Origin: Knoellia locipacati | Lineage (GTDB): Bacteria > Actinomycetota > Actinomycetes > Actinomycetales > Dermatophilaceae | Assembly: GCF_007992835.1 (NCBI RefSeq) | Contig: NZ_BKBA01000009.1 | Span: 1-64,000 of the forward strand | DNA length: 64,000 nt | Reading direction: 5' to 3' | Part shown: one piece after another, positions 17,851 through 27,254 of the stretch | Layout of the letters: each line of letters starts with the position of its first letter | Position numbering within the stretch: the stretch's first letter is position 1 | Made by a program: the position numbers and the translations under genes | The notes under the pieces: generated by a model | Database searches by the model: none | The model's input: only the letters and a program-made list of their open reading frames with translations | Told to the model about the DNA's origin: nothing

Positions 17851-18893
17851 GCTCGCAGGACGCCGCCGCCGGTGCCGAGCACGACGTCGCGCACGACGCC
17901 GTCCACGACGCCGTCCACGACGCCGTGCAGCGCTACGCCCAGCTCCAGCCCGAGCTGCGCCAGGTCGCCGACCAGTTCGTCACCATGGTCACCGCCCTGC
18001 TCGACGACGCCGGCATCAACTACGTCAGCGTCACCGGGCGGGCCAAGAGCGTCGCGTCGTTCGCCGGCAAGGCCTCCCGCACCGTCGACGGGTCGCCCGC
18101 CTACGCCGACCCGCTCACCGAGATCACCGACCAGATCGGCGTGCGGGTCGTCACCTACCTCCAGGGCGACGTGACGGCCGTGGCCGACCTGCTCGCCGGG
18201 GAGTTCAGCGTCCTCGACGACCGCGACCTCGGCCAGGAGACGGCCCAGCAGGGCCGGTTCGGCTACTCCAGCCGGCACTTGCTGGTGACGCTCGACGACG
18301 AGGCGAGCGACCCGGCATACGCCCACCTGCGGGGGCGGTCCGCCTCGGTGCAGGTCCGCACGATCCTCCAGCACGCCTGGGCCGAGTTCGAGCACGACGT
18401 GCGCTACAAGGGGTCGGTCCCGGCCGCCGACGTCTCCGACCTCGACCGCAGGTTCACGCTCGCCGCAGGGCTGCTCGAGCTCGCCGACCGGGAGTTCACC
18501 GCGATCCGTGATCGGCTCCAGGCCGGGGTCGGGCCCGGCGCGGGGACTTCCGACGACGACCCGCGTATTGCCGGCCCGGACCTCGCGGCCTTCCTCACCG
18601 CGCACTTCAGCGACGCCGGCTGGTCGCGCACCGACCACTACTCGTGGATCTCGGGGCTGCTGCTCGAGCTGGGCATCACCTCGCTCGACGAGCTCGGTGG
18701 CCTCCTCGGCACGGTCGACGCGCAGGGGATCAACGAGCGCATGGACTACCGCTACCCGGCGGGGGCCGTGCGCCGCCTCGACGACGTGCTGCTGGCGGTC
18801 TTCGGACCGCGCTACATCCACCTGCACGGCAACGCGCACCGCGTCGAGTCGCTCACCGCGCGTCTCGAGAAGGTGCGCGCCTCCCAGTCCTGA
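17847..18893 (+). CDS. RelA/SpoT-domain protein, small alarmone synthetase-like
   Basis: The product is 348 aa. The RSH synthetase signatures are EITDQIGVRVVTYL, FGYSSRHLLVTL, and VQVRTILQHAWAEFEHDV, the diagnostic block of (p)ppGpp synthetases. There is no HD hydrolase domain upstream and no TGS/ACT region, so it is a single-domain alarmone synthetase, longer than YjbM/YwaC types (about 210 aa) because of a C-terminal helical extension of about 120 residues. The N-terminus carries four tandem HDxV repeats. It is probably soluble and makes (p)ppGpp. It runs tail to tail into the GNAT gene with a 41-nt overlap. Confidence 0.88.
   Translation: MSSQDAAAGAEHDVAHDAVHDAVHDAVQRYAQLQPELRQVADQFVTMVTALLDDAGINYVSVTGRAKSVASFAGKASRTVDGSPAYADPLTEITDQIGVRVVTYLQGDVTAVADLLAGEFSVLDDRDLGQETAQQGRFGYSSRHLLVTLDDEASDPAYAHLRGRSASVQVRTILQHAWAEFEHDVRYKGSVPAADVSDLDRRFTLAAGLLELADREFTAIRDRLQAGVGPGAGTSDDDPRIAGPDLAAFLTAHFSDAGWSRTDHYSWISGLLLELGITSLDELGGLLGTVDAQGINERMDYRYPAGAVRRLDDVLLAVFGPRYIHLHGNAHRVESLTARLEKVRASQS
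17880..17927 (+). repeat. 12-bp tandem repeat in the alarmone synthetase N-terminus
   Basis: Four adjacent 12-mers of the form CACGACGCCGTC (the first has TCGCG in its second half) encode HDVA-HDAV-HDAV-HDAV. The in-frame array adds a His/Asp-rich strip before the catalytic domain and is a likely site of copy-number slippage. Confidence 0.85.
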
Positions 18894-19653
18894 CGGGGAA
18901 CCCGGTCCGGGCATGCAGCCCGACCCGGTAGCCGAGACGCTCGTAGAGCCCTCGCGCGTGGTCGTTGTCGGCGAAGACCGCGAGCGTGCACGCTCCGGTC
19001 CGCGCGAGGGCCTCCCTCGTGAGGTATGCCGTCACGGCGGCTCCCAGCCCGCGTCCCCGCTGCGCAGAGTCGACGACGATCCCCCCGATGAGGGGCACGT
19101 CCGCGTTGCCCGGCTCGGTGCAACCGCAGGCGAGGAGGCGACCGTCCTCGCGCACGACGACCCAGCGCTGCTCCGCGCTCTGTCCGGGGATCGCGTGGGG
19201 GTGCGGGTTGTGGGCCCGCACGAAGTCAGCGAGCTCGCCGTCGTCACCGTCGTGGGGGACGACGTCGCGCTCGGCCCGGATCGCCGGCGGGTGAGTCGTC
19301 GTCCACATGCGGTCCCAGGCGTTGCCGCCGCGCAGGCCGAGTGCCTCCCGCAGGGGGTCGTAGGCGTCCGCGGGTGCGGTGACGTGGTCGGGTGCGAGGT
19401 CCTCGACCCACTCGCGGGTGGCGTCGGCGGCAGCGAGGACCGCGACGTCGACCGGGTCACCGAGGACGACCACCCCGAGGCGCCCGTCGGCCCAGTGCTG
19501 CGCCCAGGCGACGGTCCGGGTGCCGGCGACGTGCAGCCCGGGGTCGACGACCGTCGACGACAGGTCGAACCGGGCGAAGGGATGGTCGGCGGTCGCGGCG
19601 ACGAGCGCCTCCCGGGACGGAAGCGGCTCGACGCCGCGACCCGACGTGCTCAC
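18853..19653 (-). CDS. GNAT-family N-acetyltransferase
   Basis: The product is 266 aa. The C-terminal half is a GNAT domain with motif A IGGIVVDSAQRGRGLGAAVT (Q/RxxGxG/A acetyl-CoA loop) and motif B AVFADNDHARGLYERLGYR. The N-terminal half is a weaker, perhaps degenerate GNAT-like domain, as in two-domain actinobacterial members. The acceptor is unknown. GTG 19653 overlaps the TGA of the hydrolase gene upstream, so the pair forms an operon. Confidence 0.87.
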   Translation of the reverse strand: MSTSGRGVEPLPSREALVAATADHPFARFDLSSTVVDPGLHVAGTRTVAWAQHWADGRLGVVVLGDPVDVAVLAAADATREWVEDLAPDHVTAPADAYDPLREALGLRGGNAWDRMWTTTHPPAIRAERDVVPHDGDDGELADFVRAHNPHPHAIPGQSAEQRWVVVREDGRLLACGCTEPGNADVPLIGGIVVDSAQRGRGLGAAVTAYLTREALARTGACTLAVFADNDHARGLYERLGYRVGLHARTGFPVRTGRRAPSRDAR

Positions 19654-20471
19654 CGGGTGAGGAAGGAGACCAGGGCCTCGTTGAACTCGTCCCGGTGGCT
19701 CGCGTTGATGCCGTGCGGCCCCTGCTCGAGGACGACGAGCTCGCTGCCCTCGACCTGCTCGTGGGTGCGCCTGCCGGACACCTCGACCGGCACGATGGCG
19801 TCGGAGTCGCCGTGGATGACGAGGGTCGGCACGGTGACTTTGGCGAGGTCGCCGGTGAAGTCCTCGAGCCACGAGCCGATGCACGCGACAGCCGCGTCGA
19901 GGTCGGCCTGGGCTGCGATCGCCTTGGCCTCCTCACGCTGCTCCTGCGTGACCTTGAGCTCGCCGTCGGCGCTGAAGAAGTTCGTCGTGAACTCGTCGAG
20001 GAAGCCCTCGCGATCCGCCCGGAGCCCGGCCTGCATCTTCTCGGCCTCCTCGCGGGGGAGCCCGCCGTCGGGGTTCTCGTCGCTCTTGAGCAGCCACGGC
20101 GGGATCGCGGCGGCGAACGCGATGCTGTGCAGCCGGTCCTCGCCGTGCGTGCCGACGTAGCGCGCCACCTCGCCGCCGCCCATCGAGAAGCCGACGAGCG
20201 AGACGGCGCGCAGGTCGAGGCGCTCGATGAGGTCGGCGAGGTCGGAGGTGAGGGCGTCGTAGTCGTAGCGGCCGTCCGACGCCGGCTCGGATTGCCCGAA
20301 CCCGCGGCGGTCGTAGGTGATGACGCGCAGCCCGGCAGCGGTGAGCGCAGGGACGGTGTCCTGCCACGACGCGCCGGACAGGGGCCAGCCGTGGATGAGG
20401 ACGACCGGCCGGCCTTCGCCACCGGTGTCCTCGTAGTGCAGCGTGGGGGAGGTGGACGTCGTGTCTGACAT
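19650..20471 (-). CDS. Alpha/beta hydrolase, non-haem chloroperoxidase-like
   Basis: The product is 273 aa. The oxyanion loop is HGWPLSGASW, the nucleophile elbow is GFSMGGGE (Ser), the acid is in VIHGDSDAIVP, and the His is in GPHGINASH. This pattern is typical of cofactor-free haloperoxidase/esterase members such as the chloroperoxidases. The natural substrate is unknown. The ATG has AAGGTGAC just upstream. It is divergent from rarA. Confidence 0.88.
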   Translation of the reverse strand: MSDTTSTSPTLHYEDTGGEGRPVVLIHGWPLSGASWQDTVPALTAAGLRVITYDRRGFGQSEPASDGRYDYDALTSDLADLIERLDLRAVSLVGFSMGGGEVARYVGTHGEDRLHSIAFAAAIPPWLLKSDENPDGGLPREEAEKMQAGLRADREGFLDEFTTNFFSADGELKVTQEQREEAKAIAAQADLDAAVACIGSWLEDFTGDLAKVTVPTLVIHGDSDAIVPVEVSGRRTHEQVEGSELVVLEQGPHGINASHRDEFNEALVSFLTR

Positions 20472-20585
20472 GGGTCACCTTTCGCGAACCGGGATGAGCA
20501 GGGACGTTGTCGACCCTATGCACGAAGTTCGGCACGGGCTGAACGGGCGACCGGTGTGATGTGGGTCACACCGCGCCCGCCGGGT

Positions 20586-20591
20586 TAGTGT
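20586..20591 (+). promoter_or_regulatory. -10 box of a leaderless rarA transcript
   Basis: TAGTGT lies 6 nt before the GTG at 20598, with no ribosome site between. This predicts a leaderless mRNA. Confidence 0.6.
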
Positions 20592-20597
20592 GCTCGC

Positions 20598-21962
20598 GTG
20601 TCCCCTCCCGCCGATCTCTTCGCCTCGACCGAGGGCGGCGGCGACGCGTCGTTGCCCCCGCTCGCGGTCCGCATGCGACCCGCCTCGATCGAGGAGGTCC
20701 GTGGTCAGGGCGAGATCCTGCGTCCGGGCAGCCCGCTGCGCCGGCTCATCGAGGGGTCGGGCGGCACCGCGGGGCCGCTCAGCGCGATCCTCTGGGGCCC
20801 GCCCGGTACCGGCAAGACGACCCTGGCCCACCTCGTGGCGACCGCGGCGCACCGCGAGTTCGTCGAGCTGTCGGCCGTGACCGCCGGCGTCAAGGACGTG
20901 CGTGCCGTCATGGAGGCCGCGGCGCGCAACCGCGACCTGTACGACCGCCAGACGGTCCTCTTCCTCGACGAGATCCACCGCTTCACCAAGGCCCAGCAGG
21001 ACGCCCTGCTCCCGGGAGTCGAGACCCGCCAGGTCATCCTCGTCGCGGCCACGACCGAGAACCCGTCGTTCTCGGTCATCGCGCCCCTGCTCTCGCGCTC
21101 GATGCTCATCACCCTCACCTCGCTCGACGACACGCAGGTCGCCGACGTGCTCGACACCGCGGTGAGCGACCCGCGAGGTCTCGATGCGGCATACGCGCTG
21201 TCGGACGAGGCGCGCGAGCACCTCGTCCGGATCGCCGGCGGCGACGCCCGCCGCGCGCTCACCTCGCTCGAGGCGGCGGCGGGGGTGGCGCAGGACGACG
21301 CCCCGATCGGTGGCGACGACGGGCCGGTGACGATCACGCTGGCCCACGCGGAGCAGGCGGTCGCGCAGGCGTCGGTTCGCTACGACAAGACCGGCGACCA
21401 GCACTACGACGTGGCCTCGGCCTTCATCAAGTCGATGCGCGGGTCCGACGCCGACGCCGCCCTGCACTACCTCGCCCGCCAGCTCGAGGCGGGGGAGGAC
21501 CCGCGCTTCATCGCGCGCCGCATCGTCATCGCGGCGAGCGAGGACGTCGGGATGGGCGACCCCACGGCGCTCCAGACGGCGGTCGCCGCCATGCACGCCG
21601 TGGCCCAGATCGGCATGCCCGAGGCGCGGATCATCCTGGCCCAGGCCGTCGTCCACAACGCGCTCGCGCCCAAGAGCAACGCCGCCTACAACGGCATCAA
21701 CGCGGCCATCGCCGACGTGCGTGGTGGGCGCGGCGGTGCCGTCCCAGCGCACCTCAGGGGCAGTGGGTATGCCGGCGCGTCCCGTCTCGGACACGGCGAG
21801 GGCTACGTCTACGCCCACGACCAACCCGACGGGGTCGCCCGCCAGCAGTACCTCCCGGACGACCTGCACGGGAAGACGGCGTACTACGAGCCGACCGACC
21901 GTGGGTTCGAGGCGCGGCTGCAGGAGCGGTGGACCTGGCTCAAGGAGCGTCTCGGCCGCTGA
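20598..21962 (+). CDS. rarA: Replication-associated recombination protein A (MgsA)
   Basis: The product is 454 aa. It is an AAA+ clamp-loader-like ATPase acting at stalled replication forks. Walker A is [12 protein letters not shown], Walker B is [10 protein letters not shown], and sensor 1 lies in TTENPSFSV. The C-terminal oligomerisation domain includes [11 protein letters not shown] and NGINAAI. GTG 20598 is set by the -10 box. It lies upstream of alaS, the usual actinobacterial order. Confidence 0.95.
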   Translation: MSPPADLFASTEGGGDASLPPLAVRMRPASIEEVRGQGEILRPGSPLRRLIEGSGGTAGPLSAILWGPPGTGKTTLAHLVATAAHREFVELSAVTAGVKDVRAVMEAAARNRDLYDRQTVLFLDEIHRFTKAQQDALLPGVETRQVILVAATTENPSFSVIAPLLSRSMLITLTSLDDTQVADVLDTAVSDPRGLDAAYALSDEAREHLVRIAGGDARRALTSLEAAAGVAQDDAPIGGDDGPVTITLAHAEQAVAQASVRYDKTGDQHYDVASAFIKSMRGSDADAALHYLARQLEAGEDPRFIARRIVIAASEDVGMGDPTALQTAVAAMHAVAQIGMPEARIILAQAVVHNALAPKSNAAYNGINAAIADVRGGRGGAVPAHLRGSGYAGASRLGHGEGYVYAHDQPDGVARQQYLPDDLHGKTAYYEPTDRGFEARLQERWTWLKERLGR

Positions 21963-22020
21963 GCACTCTCCCGCCACCCCGGGCGTCGGAACGCAGGCGC
22001 GGGCGGCGGGAGGTGGCACG

Positions 22021-22026
22021 TAGGAT
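22021..22026 (+). promoter_or_regulatory. -10 box of alaS
   Basis: TAGGAT in the 117-nt gap after rarA predicts a start near 22033 and a 47-nt leader before the ATG at 22080. No tRNA-responsive T-box element was recognised in this leader. Confidence 0.55.
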
Positions 22027-22079
22027 TCACCGGTGCCCGGCAATCCGGGTGCGACGCACTCGACCTCAGGACAGACGAC

Positions 22080-24773
22080 ATGGAAACCGCCGAGATCCGG
22101 CGCCGTTGGCTCACCTTCTTCGAGAAGAACGGCCACACGGTGGTGCCCTCCGCACCCCTCATCCACGACGACCCCAACCTGCTCTTCGTCAACGCCGGCA
22201 TGGTCCCGTTCAAGCCGTACTTCCTGGGTCAGGAGACGCCGCAGTGGGACCGCGCCACGAGCGTGCAGAAGTGTGTCCGCACCGGTGACATCGAGGAGGT
22301 CGGCAAGACCTCGCGTCACGGCACGTTCTTCCAGATGAACGGCAACTTCTCCTTCGGGGACTACTTCAAGAAGGACGCCATCCGCCTCGCGTGGGAGCTC
22401 CTCACATCCTCGCAGGACGACGGTGGCTACGGCCTCGACCCGGACCGCCTCTGGGCGACCGTCTACGAGGACGACGACGAGGCCGAGCGGCTCTGGGCCG
22501 AGTACACCTCGATCCCGCTCGACCGCATCGTGCGCCGCGGCAAGGCCGACAACTACTGGCACATGGGTGTCCCGGGCCCTGGTGGTCCCTGCAGCGAGAT
22601 CTTCTACGACCGCGGCCCCGAGTACGGCCGTGAAGGTGGTCCGGCGGTCGACGAGGACCGCTACATGGAGATCTGGAACCTCGTCTTCATGCAGTACGAG
22701 CTGAGCGCCGTCCGCTCCAAGGTGGACTTCGACATCGCCGGCCCGCTGCCCGCCGAGAACGTCGACACCGGCATGGGTCTCGAGCGCATCGCCAGCATCC
22801 TCCAGGGCGTCGACAACCTCTACGAGATCGACGAGGTCTACCCCGTCCTCGAGAAGGCCGCGGAGCTCACCGGCAAGACCTACGGCGCGCGCTCGGGCCA
22901 CGCGGCGAGCGAGTCCAACCCCGACGACGTGCGCCTGCGCGTCGTCGCCGACCACATCCGCTCCTCGCTCATGCTCATCGGCGACGGCGTGACCCCCGGC
23001 AACGAGGGTCGTGGCTACGTCCTGCGCCGGATGCTCCGACGCGCCGTGCGCTCGATGCGCCTGCTCGGCTTCGCCGACCCCGCGCTGCCCCACCTGCTCC
23101 CGGTCTCGATGGAGCGGATGAAGCAGTCCTACCCCGAGCTCGAGACCGGCTTCGACCGGATCAGCCAGATCGCGTACGCCGAGGAGGAGGCCTTCCGGCG
23201 CACCCTCGCGTCCGGCACGACGATCCTCGACACCGCCGTGAGCCGGACCAAGGAGTCCGGTGGCCAGGTCCTCGCGGGCGACCAGGCCTTCCAGCTCCAC
23301 GACACCTACGGCTTCCCCATCGACCTCACGCTCGAGATGGCGGAGGAGCAGGGCCTCTCGGTCGACCGCGAGGGCTTCACGCGTCTCATGCAGGAGCAGC
23401 GCGAGCGGGCCAAGGCGGATGCCAAGGCCAAGAAGTCCGGCCACGCCAACACCGAGGTGTGGAAGCAGCTGCGCGGCCTGGGCGAGACCGACTTCCGCGC
23501 GTGGCAGGAGCTCACGAGCGAGGCCACGGTCATCGGTCTCGTCGTCGACGGCAACGCCGTCGAGGAGATCGAGCCGGGCCAGCGCGGGCAGGTCGTCCTC
23601 GACCGGACCCCGTTCTATGCCGAGTCCGGCGGCCAGATCGCCGACGAGGGCATCATCACCGCCGACGGCGTCCACCTCAAGGTCATGGACGTCCAGCGTC
23701 CGGTCAAGGGCCTCATCGCCCACACCGTCGAGGTGGTCCACGGACCCCTGCGCACCGGTGCACCCGTCCTCGCCGAGGTCGACCCGGAGTGGCGGCTGTC
23801 CGCGTGCCAAGCGCACTCCGGCACGCACGTCGTGCACGCGGCGCTCCGCCAGGTGCTCGGCCCGTCGGCGCTGCAGTCCGGCTCCTACAACAAGCCCGGC
23901 TACCTCCGCCTCGACTTCGCGTGGGGCCAGGCCCTCTCGGCCGCGACCCGCAGCGAGATCGAGGAGGTCGCCAACCTCGCGGTCCGCAAGGACCTGCCCG
24001 TCTCTGCGGCGTGGATGCCACTGGCTCAGGCGCGCGAGCTCGGCGCGCTCGCGCTCTTCGGCGAGACCTACGGCGAGGACGTGCGCGTCGTCGAGATCGG
24101 CGGCCCCTGGTCGCGCGAGCTCTGCGGTGGCACCCACGTCGGACACTCCTCGCAGGTCGGGGCCCTGACGGTGACCGGTGAGTCCTCCGTGGGCTCCGGC
24201 GTGCGCCGCCTCGAGGCCTTCGTCGGCATGGACGCGCTGCGCTACCTCGCTCGTGAGCGGGCCATCGTGGCCGAGCTCACCGGTCTCGTCGGCGCCCAGC
24301 CCGGCGAGCTCACCGAGCGCGTCGGCGCGATGGTGACCCGCCTCAAGGAGGCCGAGCGCGAGCTCGAGCGCTCCCGCAAGCAGGCCGTGCTCGCGGCCGC
24401 CGGATCGCTCTCCGACAACGCCAAGGACGTCGGCGGGGTGCGCTTCGTCGGTCACGACGCCGGCGGCGAGGCCGGCGCCGACGACGTGCGCGCGATGGTC
24501 CTCGACGCCCGCCAGAAGCTCGGCGAGGGCGCACCGTCGGTCGTCGCCGTGACCGGTGGCGCGAAGGGTCGCCCGGTCGTGGTCATCGCGACCAACCAGG
24601 CCGCCCGTGACAAGGGCATCAAGGCCGGCGAGCTCGTGCGGATCGCCGCACAGACCCTCGGCGGAGGCGGCGGCGGCAAGGACGACATCGCCCAGGGCGG
24701 CGGCCAGGACCTCACCAAGAGCGGTGAAGCCATCAACGCCGTCGAGTGGCGCGTGGGGGAGCTGGCCGGTTGA
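22080..24773 (+). CDS. alaS: Alanine-tRNA ligase
   Basis: The product is 897 aa and full length. The class II catalytic core is at the N-terminus (MVPFKPYFLGQ; RTGDIEEVGKTSRH; GVPGPGGPCSEIFYDRG). The editing domain has HSGTHVVH and CGGTHVG, which supply the zinc ligands that clear mischarged Ser- and Gly-tRNA. The C-Ala domain has coiled-coil and DHHA1 parts, ending in GGGGGGKDDIAQGGG. It charges tRNA-Ala. Its stop overlaps the TTG start of ruvX. Confidence 0.97.
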   Translation: METAEIRRRWLTFFEKNGHTVVPSAPLIHDDPNLLFVNAGMVPFKPYFLGQETPQWDRATSVQKCVRTGDIEEVGKTSRHGTFFQMNGNFSFGDYFKKDAIRLAWELLTSSQDDGGYGLDPDRLWATVYEDDDEAERLWAEYTSIPLDRIVRRGKADNYWHMGVPGPGGPCSEIFYDRGPEYGREGGPAVDEDRYMEIWNLVFMQYELSAVRSKVDFDIAGPLPAENVDTGMGLERIASILQGVDNLYEIDEVYPVLEKAAELTGKTYGARSGHAASESNPDDVRLRVVADHIRSSLMLIGDGVTPGNEGRGYVLRRMLRRAVRSMRLLGFADPALPHLLPVSMERMKQSYPELETGFDRISQIAYAEEEAFRRTLASGTTILDTAVSRTKESGGQVLAGDQAFQLHDTYGFPIDLTLEMAEEQGLSVDREGFTRLMQEQRERAKADAKAKKSGHANTEVWKQLRGLGETDFRAWQELTSEATVIGLVVDGNAVEEIEPGQRGQVVLDRTPFYAESGGQIADEGIITADGVHLKVMDVQRPVKGLIAHTVEVVHGPLRTGAPVLAEVDPEWRLSACQAHSGTHVVHAALRQVLGPSALQSGSYNKPGYLRLDFAWGQALSAATRSEIEEVANLAVRKDLPVSAAWMPLAQARELGALALFGETYGEDVRVVEIGGPWSRELCGGTHVGHSSQVGALTVTGESSVGSGVRRLEAFVGMDALRYLARERAIVAELTGLVGAQPGELTERVGAMVTRLKEAERELERSRKQAVLAAAGSLSDNAKDVGGVRFVGHDAGGEAGADDVRAMVLDARQKLGEGAPSVVAVTGGAKGRPVVVIATNQAARDKGIKAGELVRIAAQTLGGGGGGKDDIAQGGGQDLTKSGEAINAVEWRVGELAG

Positions 24774-25285
24774 GCATGCGCCCCGGGGTTCGCTTGGGGG
24801 TCGACGTCGGCACGGTGCGTGTCGGGGTGGCCGTCAGCGACCCCCGGGGCGTGCTCGCCAGCCCGCACGCCACGCTGGCGCGCACCTGGCCGGCCGAGGA
24901 CGCGACCGAGGACGACATCGCGACGATCGCCGCCCTGGCGGCCGAGCGCGAGGCCATCGAGATCGTCGTCGGCCTGCCGCGCTCACTTTCCGGGGACGAA
25001 GGACCCGCTGCGGGGGCAGCGCGCCAGTATGCTGCGGAGTTGGCCCGCAGGGTCTCGCCCGTGGGCGTCCGTCTCGTCGACGAGCGCCTCACGAGTGTCG
25101 ATGCCCACAGGGTTCTGCGCCACAGTGGTGTTGATGGACGTCGGCAGCGCGCCGTCGTCGACCAGGCAGCCGCGGTCCTCATCCTCCAGGCCGGACTGGA
25201 CGAGGAACGTGGCTCGGGCCGCCCACCGGGTGAGCCGGTGAAGGACAAGCGGCGCAGGCCGAAGACGAAGGACGGACAGCGGTGA
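24770..25285 (+). CDS. ruvX: YqgF/RuvX Holliday junction resolvase-like protein
   Basis: The product is 171 aa with the RNase H fold. Catalytic acids are in GVDVGTVRVGVAVSD, VDERLTS and DQAAAVLILQ, and VVGLPRSLSG is the conserved loop. The family acts in pre-16S rRNA 5'-end maturation and perhaps junction cleavage. TTG 24770 overlaps the alaS stop and is 8 nt from GGGGGAG; ATG 24776, 14 nt away, is the alternative. A Lys/Arg-rich C-terminal tail leads into the overlapping mltG. Confidence 0.92.
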   Translation: MSMRPGVRLGVDVGTVRVGVAVSDPRGVLASPHATLARTWPAEDATEDDIATIAALAAEREAIEIVVGLPRSLSGDEGPAAGAARQYAAELARRVSPVGVRLVDERLTSVDAHRVLRHSGVDGRRQRAVVDQAAAVLILQAGLDEERGSGRPPGEPVKDKRRRPKTKDGQR

Positions 25286-26442
25286 GCCAGAACCACCTCG
25301 ACACGACGATCTTCGGAGAGCCGCCTCCCGAGGAGCAGCGGCGCCGTCGGCGTCGTCGCCAGCGCGGCAAGGGCCGCAGGGTCCTCACGCTCCTCGTCGC
25401 CGTGGTGCTCGTCGGTGCCGCCACGGCCACCGCCTTCACGCTGCTCAAGCCGCTCGTGTCCTCGATCACCGGCGGCGGCTCCTCCGACGCCGAGGACTTC
25501 CCCGGCCCGGGTGAGGGCGACGTCCAGGTCACCGTCAAGGCCGGCGACAGCGGCGAGTCGATCGCCAGCGCACTCAAGGCGGCCGGCGTCGTCAAGACGC
25601 GGACGGCATACCTCGACGCATCAGCAGCCGACCCCGAGCAGAGCGCACGGATCCAGGCCGGCACGTACTCGCTCAAGAAGGGCATGAAGGCCATCGACGC
25701 CTTCACGATGCTCACCGACCCGGCCAACCGCGCCGTCGCCCGCGCGACGATCCCCGAGGGGCTGTGGGTCAGCGAGATCTTCGCCCGCCTGAGCAAGGCC
25801 ACCGGGGTGCCGTTGAAGGACTACCAGGCCGCGGCCAAGAATCCCGCGGCGCTCGGCCTGCCCGCGTCCGCCAAGGGCCGGCTCGACGGCTACCTCTTCC
25901 CGTCGAGCTACGAGTTCGACGACAAGGTGCCCGCCGCAGCCCAGCTCAAGCAGATGGTCGCGATGACCATCGCCGAGCTCACCAAGGCCGGCGTCAAGCC
26001 CGAGGACTACAACCGCATCCTCACCGTCGCGTCGATCGTCGAGGGCGAGGTCAACGGCGACGCCGACCGCGCCAAGGTCGCCCGGGTCATCGAGAACCGC
26101 CTCGACGACCCCAACGGGCCGACGATCGGCCGGCTCCAGATGGACTCCACGGTCCACTACATCGAGCAGAAGCGCGGCCGCGCCGGCACGTCCAACGAGG
26201 CGCGCAACTCCGACAGCCCCTACAACACCTACAAGGTCAAGGGACTGCCTCCGGGTCCGATCAACAGCCCCGGTGCCGCGTCGATCGAGGCCGCCGCCGC
26301 CCCGGCGGACGGGCCCTGGTTCTACTTCGTCGCCGTCAACCCGGACACGGGTGAGACGAAGTTCGCCGTGACGCAGGCCGAGCACGACGCCAACGTGCGC
26401 GAGTTCAACGCGTGGTGCTCCGCGAACAAGGACAAGTGCTGA
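25282..26442 (+). CDS. mltG: Endolytic transglycosylase MltG (YceG)
   Basis: The product is 386 aa. A basic cytoplasmic segment (EEQRRRRRRRQRGKGRR) precedes one transmembrane helix at about residues 34-56. A LysM-like region follows (VQVTVKAGDSGESIASAL), then the YceG catalytic domain with DGYLFPSSYEF, the catalytic Glu in VASIVEGEV, and TYKVKGLPPGPINSPG. It cuts nascent glycan strands and so ends their polymerisation. It sits between ruvX and aroE, as in most actinobacteria. Confidence 0.95.
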   Translation: MSQNHLDTTIFGEPPPEEQRRRRRRRQRGKGRRVLTLLVAVVLVGAATATAFTLLKPLVSSITGGGSSDAEDFPGPGEGDVQVTVKAGDSGESIASALKAAGVVKTRTAYLDASAADPEQSARIQAGTYSLKKGMKAIDAFTMLTDPANRAVARATIPEGLWVSEIFARLSKATGVPLKDYQAAAKNPAALGLPASAKGRLDGYLFPSSYEFDDKVPAAAQLKQMVAMTIAELTKAGVKPEDYNRILTVASIVEGEVNGDADRAKVARVIENRLDDPNGPTIGRLQMDSTVHYIEQKRGRAGTSNEARNSDSPYNTYKVKGLPPGPINSPGAASIEAAAAPADGPWFYFVAVNPDTGETKFAVTQAEHDANVREFNAWCSANKDKC

Positions 26443-27254
26443 GAGCCGCTGTCCTCGGGTCGCCGGTCTCGCACTCGCTCTCGCCTGCGCTCCACACCGC
26501 GGCGTATGCCGCACTCGGCCTCTCGGACTGGACGTACGACCGCCGTGAGGTCACCGAGGTCGAGCTGGCGCAGGTCGTGGAGAGCCTCGACGACGAGTGG
26601 CGCGGGCTCAGCCTGACGATGCCGCTCAAGGAGGTCGCGTTCGAGGTCGCCGTGACCGTGACCGACGTGGCGCGGGCCGCGGGAGCTGTCAACACGCTGG
26701 TCCGTCGTGACGACGGTCGCTGGGACGGCGTCAACACCGACGTCGCCGGCATCGTCGGCGCCCTCGGCGGGGTCGAGCACGACGGCGTCGCGACGATCCT
26801 CGGCTCGGGTGCCACCGGCCGCTCGGCCGCGCTGGCCCTCGTCGACCTCGGGGTGCGCGACGTCGTCGTCGCGGCCCGCAACGCCGCGACGGCGGGGGAC
26901 GTCGTCGCACTGCTCGCAGCACGTGGCGTGCGAGCCGTCCACGTACCGCTCGAGTCGTGGGCCGAGCAGCCGCGCCGGCTCGTCGTCTCGACCCTGGCGC
27001 CGGCCGCGAGCGACGCGGCCGCCGCAGCCCTCACGGGCGGACGCACCTCGCTCGCGGGGACCACCCTCATGGACGTCGTCTACGCCGACTGGCCCACCCC
27101 GTTGGCCCGGGCGGCTCGCGACCGGGGCGCCGTCGTGGTCTCGGGACTCGACATGCTCGTGCACCAGGCCGCCGCCCAGGTCGAGCTCTTCACCGGGCAG
27201 CGCCCGCCGCTCGACGTCATGTTCGCCGCCGGACACTCGGTCCTGGGGCGCTGA
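26436..27254 (+). CDS. aroE: Shikimate dehydrogenase
   Basis: The product is 272 aa. The substrate-site Ser pair is in GSPVSHSLSP, the catalytic Lys in SLTMPLKEVAF, and the Asp partner in GVNTDVAG. The NADP loop is LGSGATGRSAA. It reduces 3-dehydroshikimate. GTG 26436 overlaps the last 7 nt of mltG; an alternative GTG at 26412 would lie deep inside mltG. The family also has quinate-active paralogues, but the cluster with aroC-K-B argues for the biosynthetic enzyme. Confidence 0.94.
   Translation: MLRAAVLGSPVSHSLSPALHTAAYAALGLSDWTYDRREVTEVELAQVVESLDDEWRGLSLTMPLKEVAFEVAVTVTDVARAAGAVNTLVRRDDGRWDGVNTDVAGIVGALGGVEHDGVATILGSGATGRSAALALVDLGVRDVVVAARNAATAGDVVALLAARGVRAVHVPLESWAEQPRRLVVSTLAPAASDAAAAALTGGRTSLAGTTLMDVVYADWPTPLARAARDRGAVVVSGLDMLVHQAAAQVELFTGQRPPLDVMFAAGHSVLGR

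Noticed and set aside
18508-20160. A 550-codon + strand frame across the GNAT and hydrolase genes
   Set aside because: It is antisense to two clear enzymes and has no domain of its own.
22021-22079. T-box riboswitch before alaS or aspS
   Set aside because: The leaders are only about 30-50 nt and lack a specifier stem or T-box sequence.
20475-24455. A 1326-codon open frame on the minus strand opposite rarA and alaS
   Set aside because: No motif or normal composition; the sense strand encodes two complete, recognised proteins.
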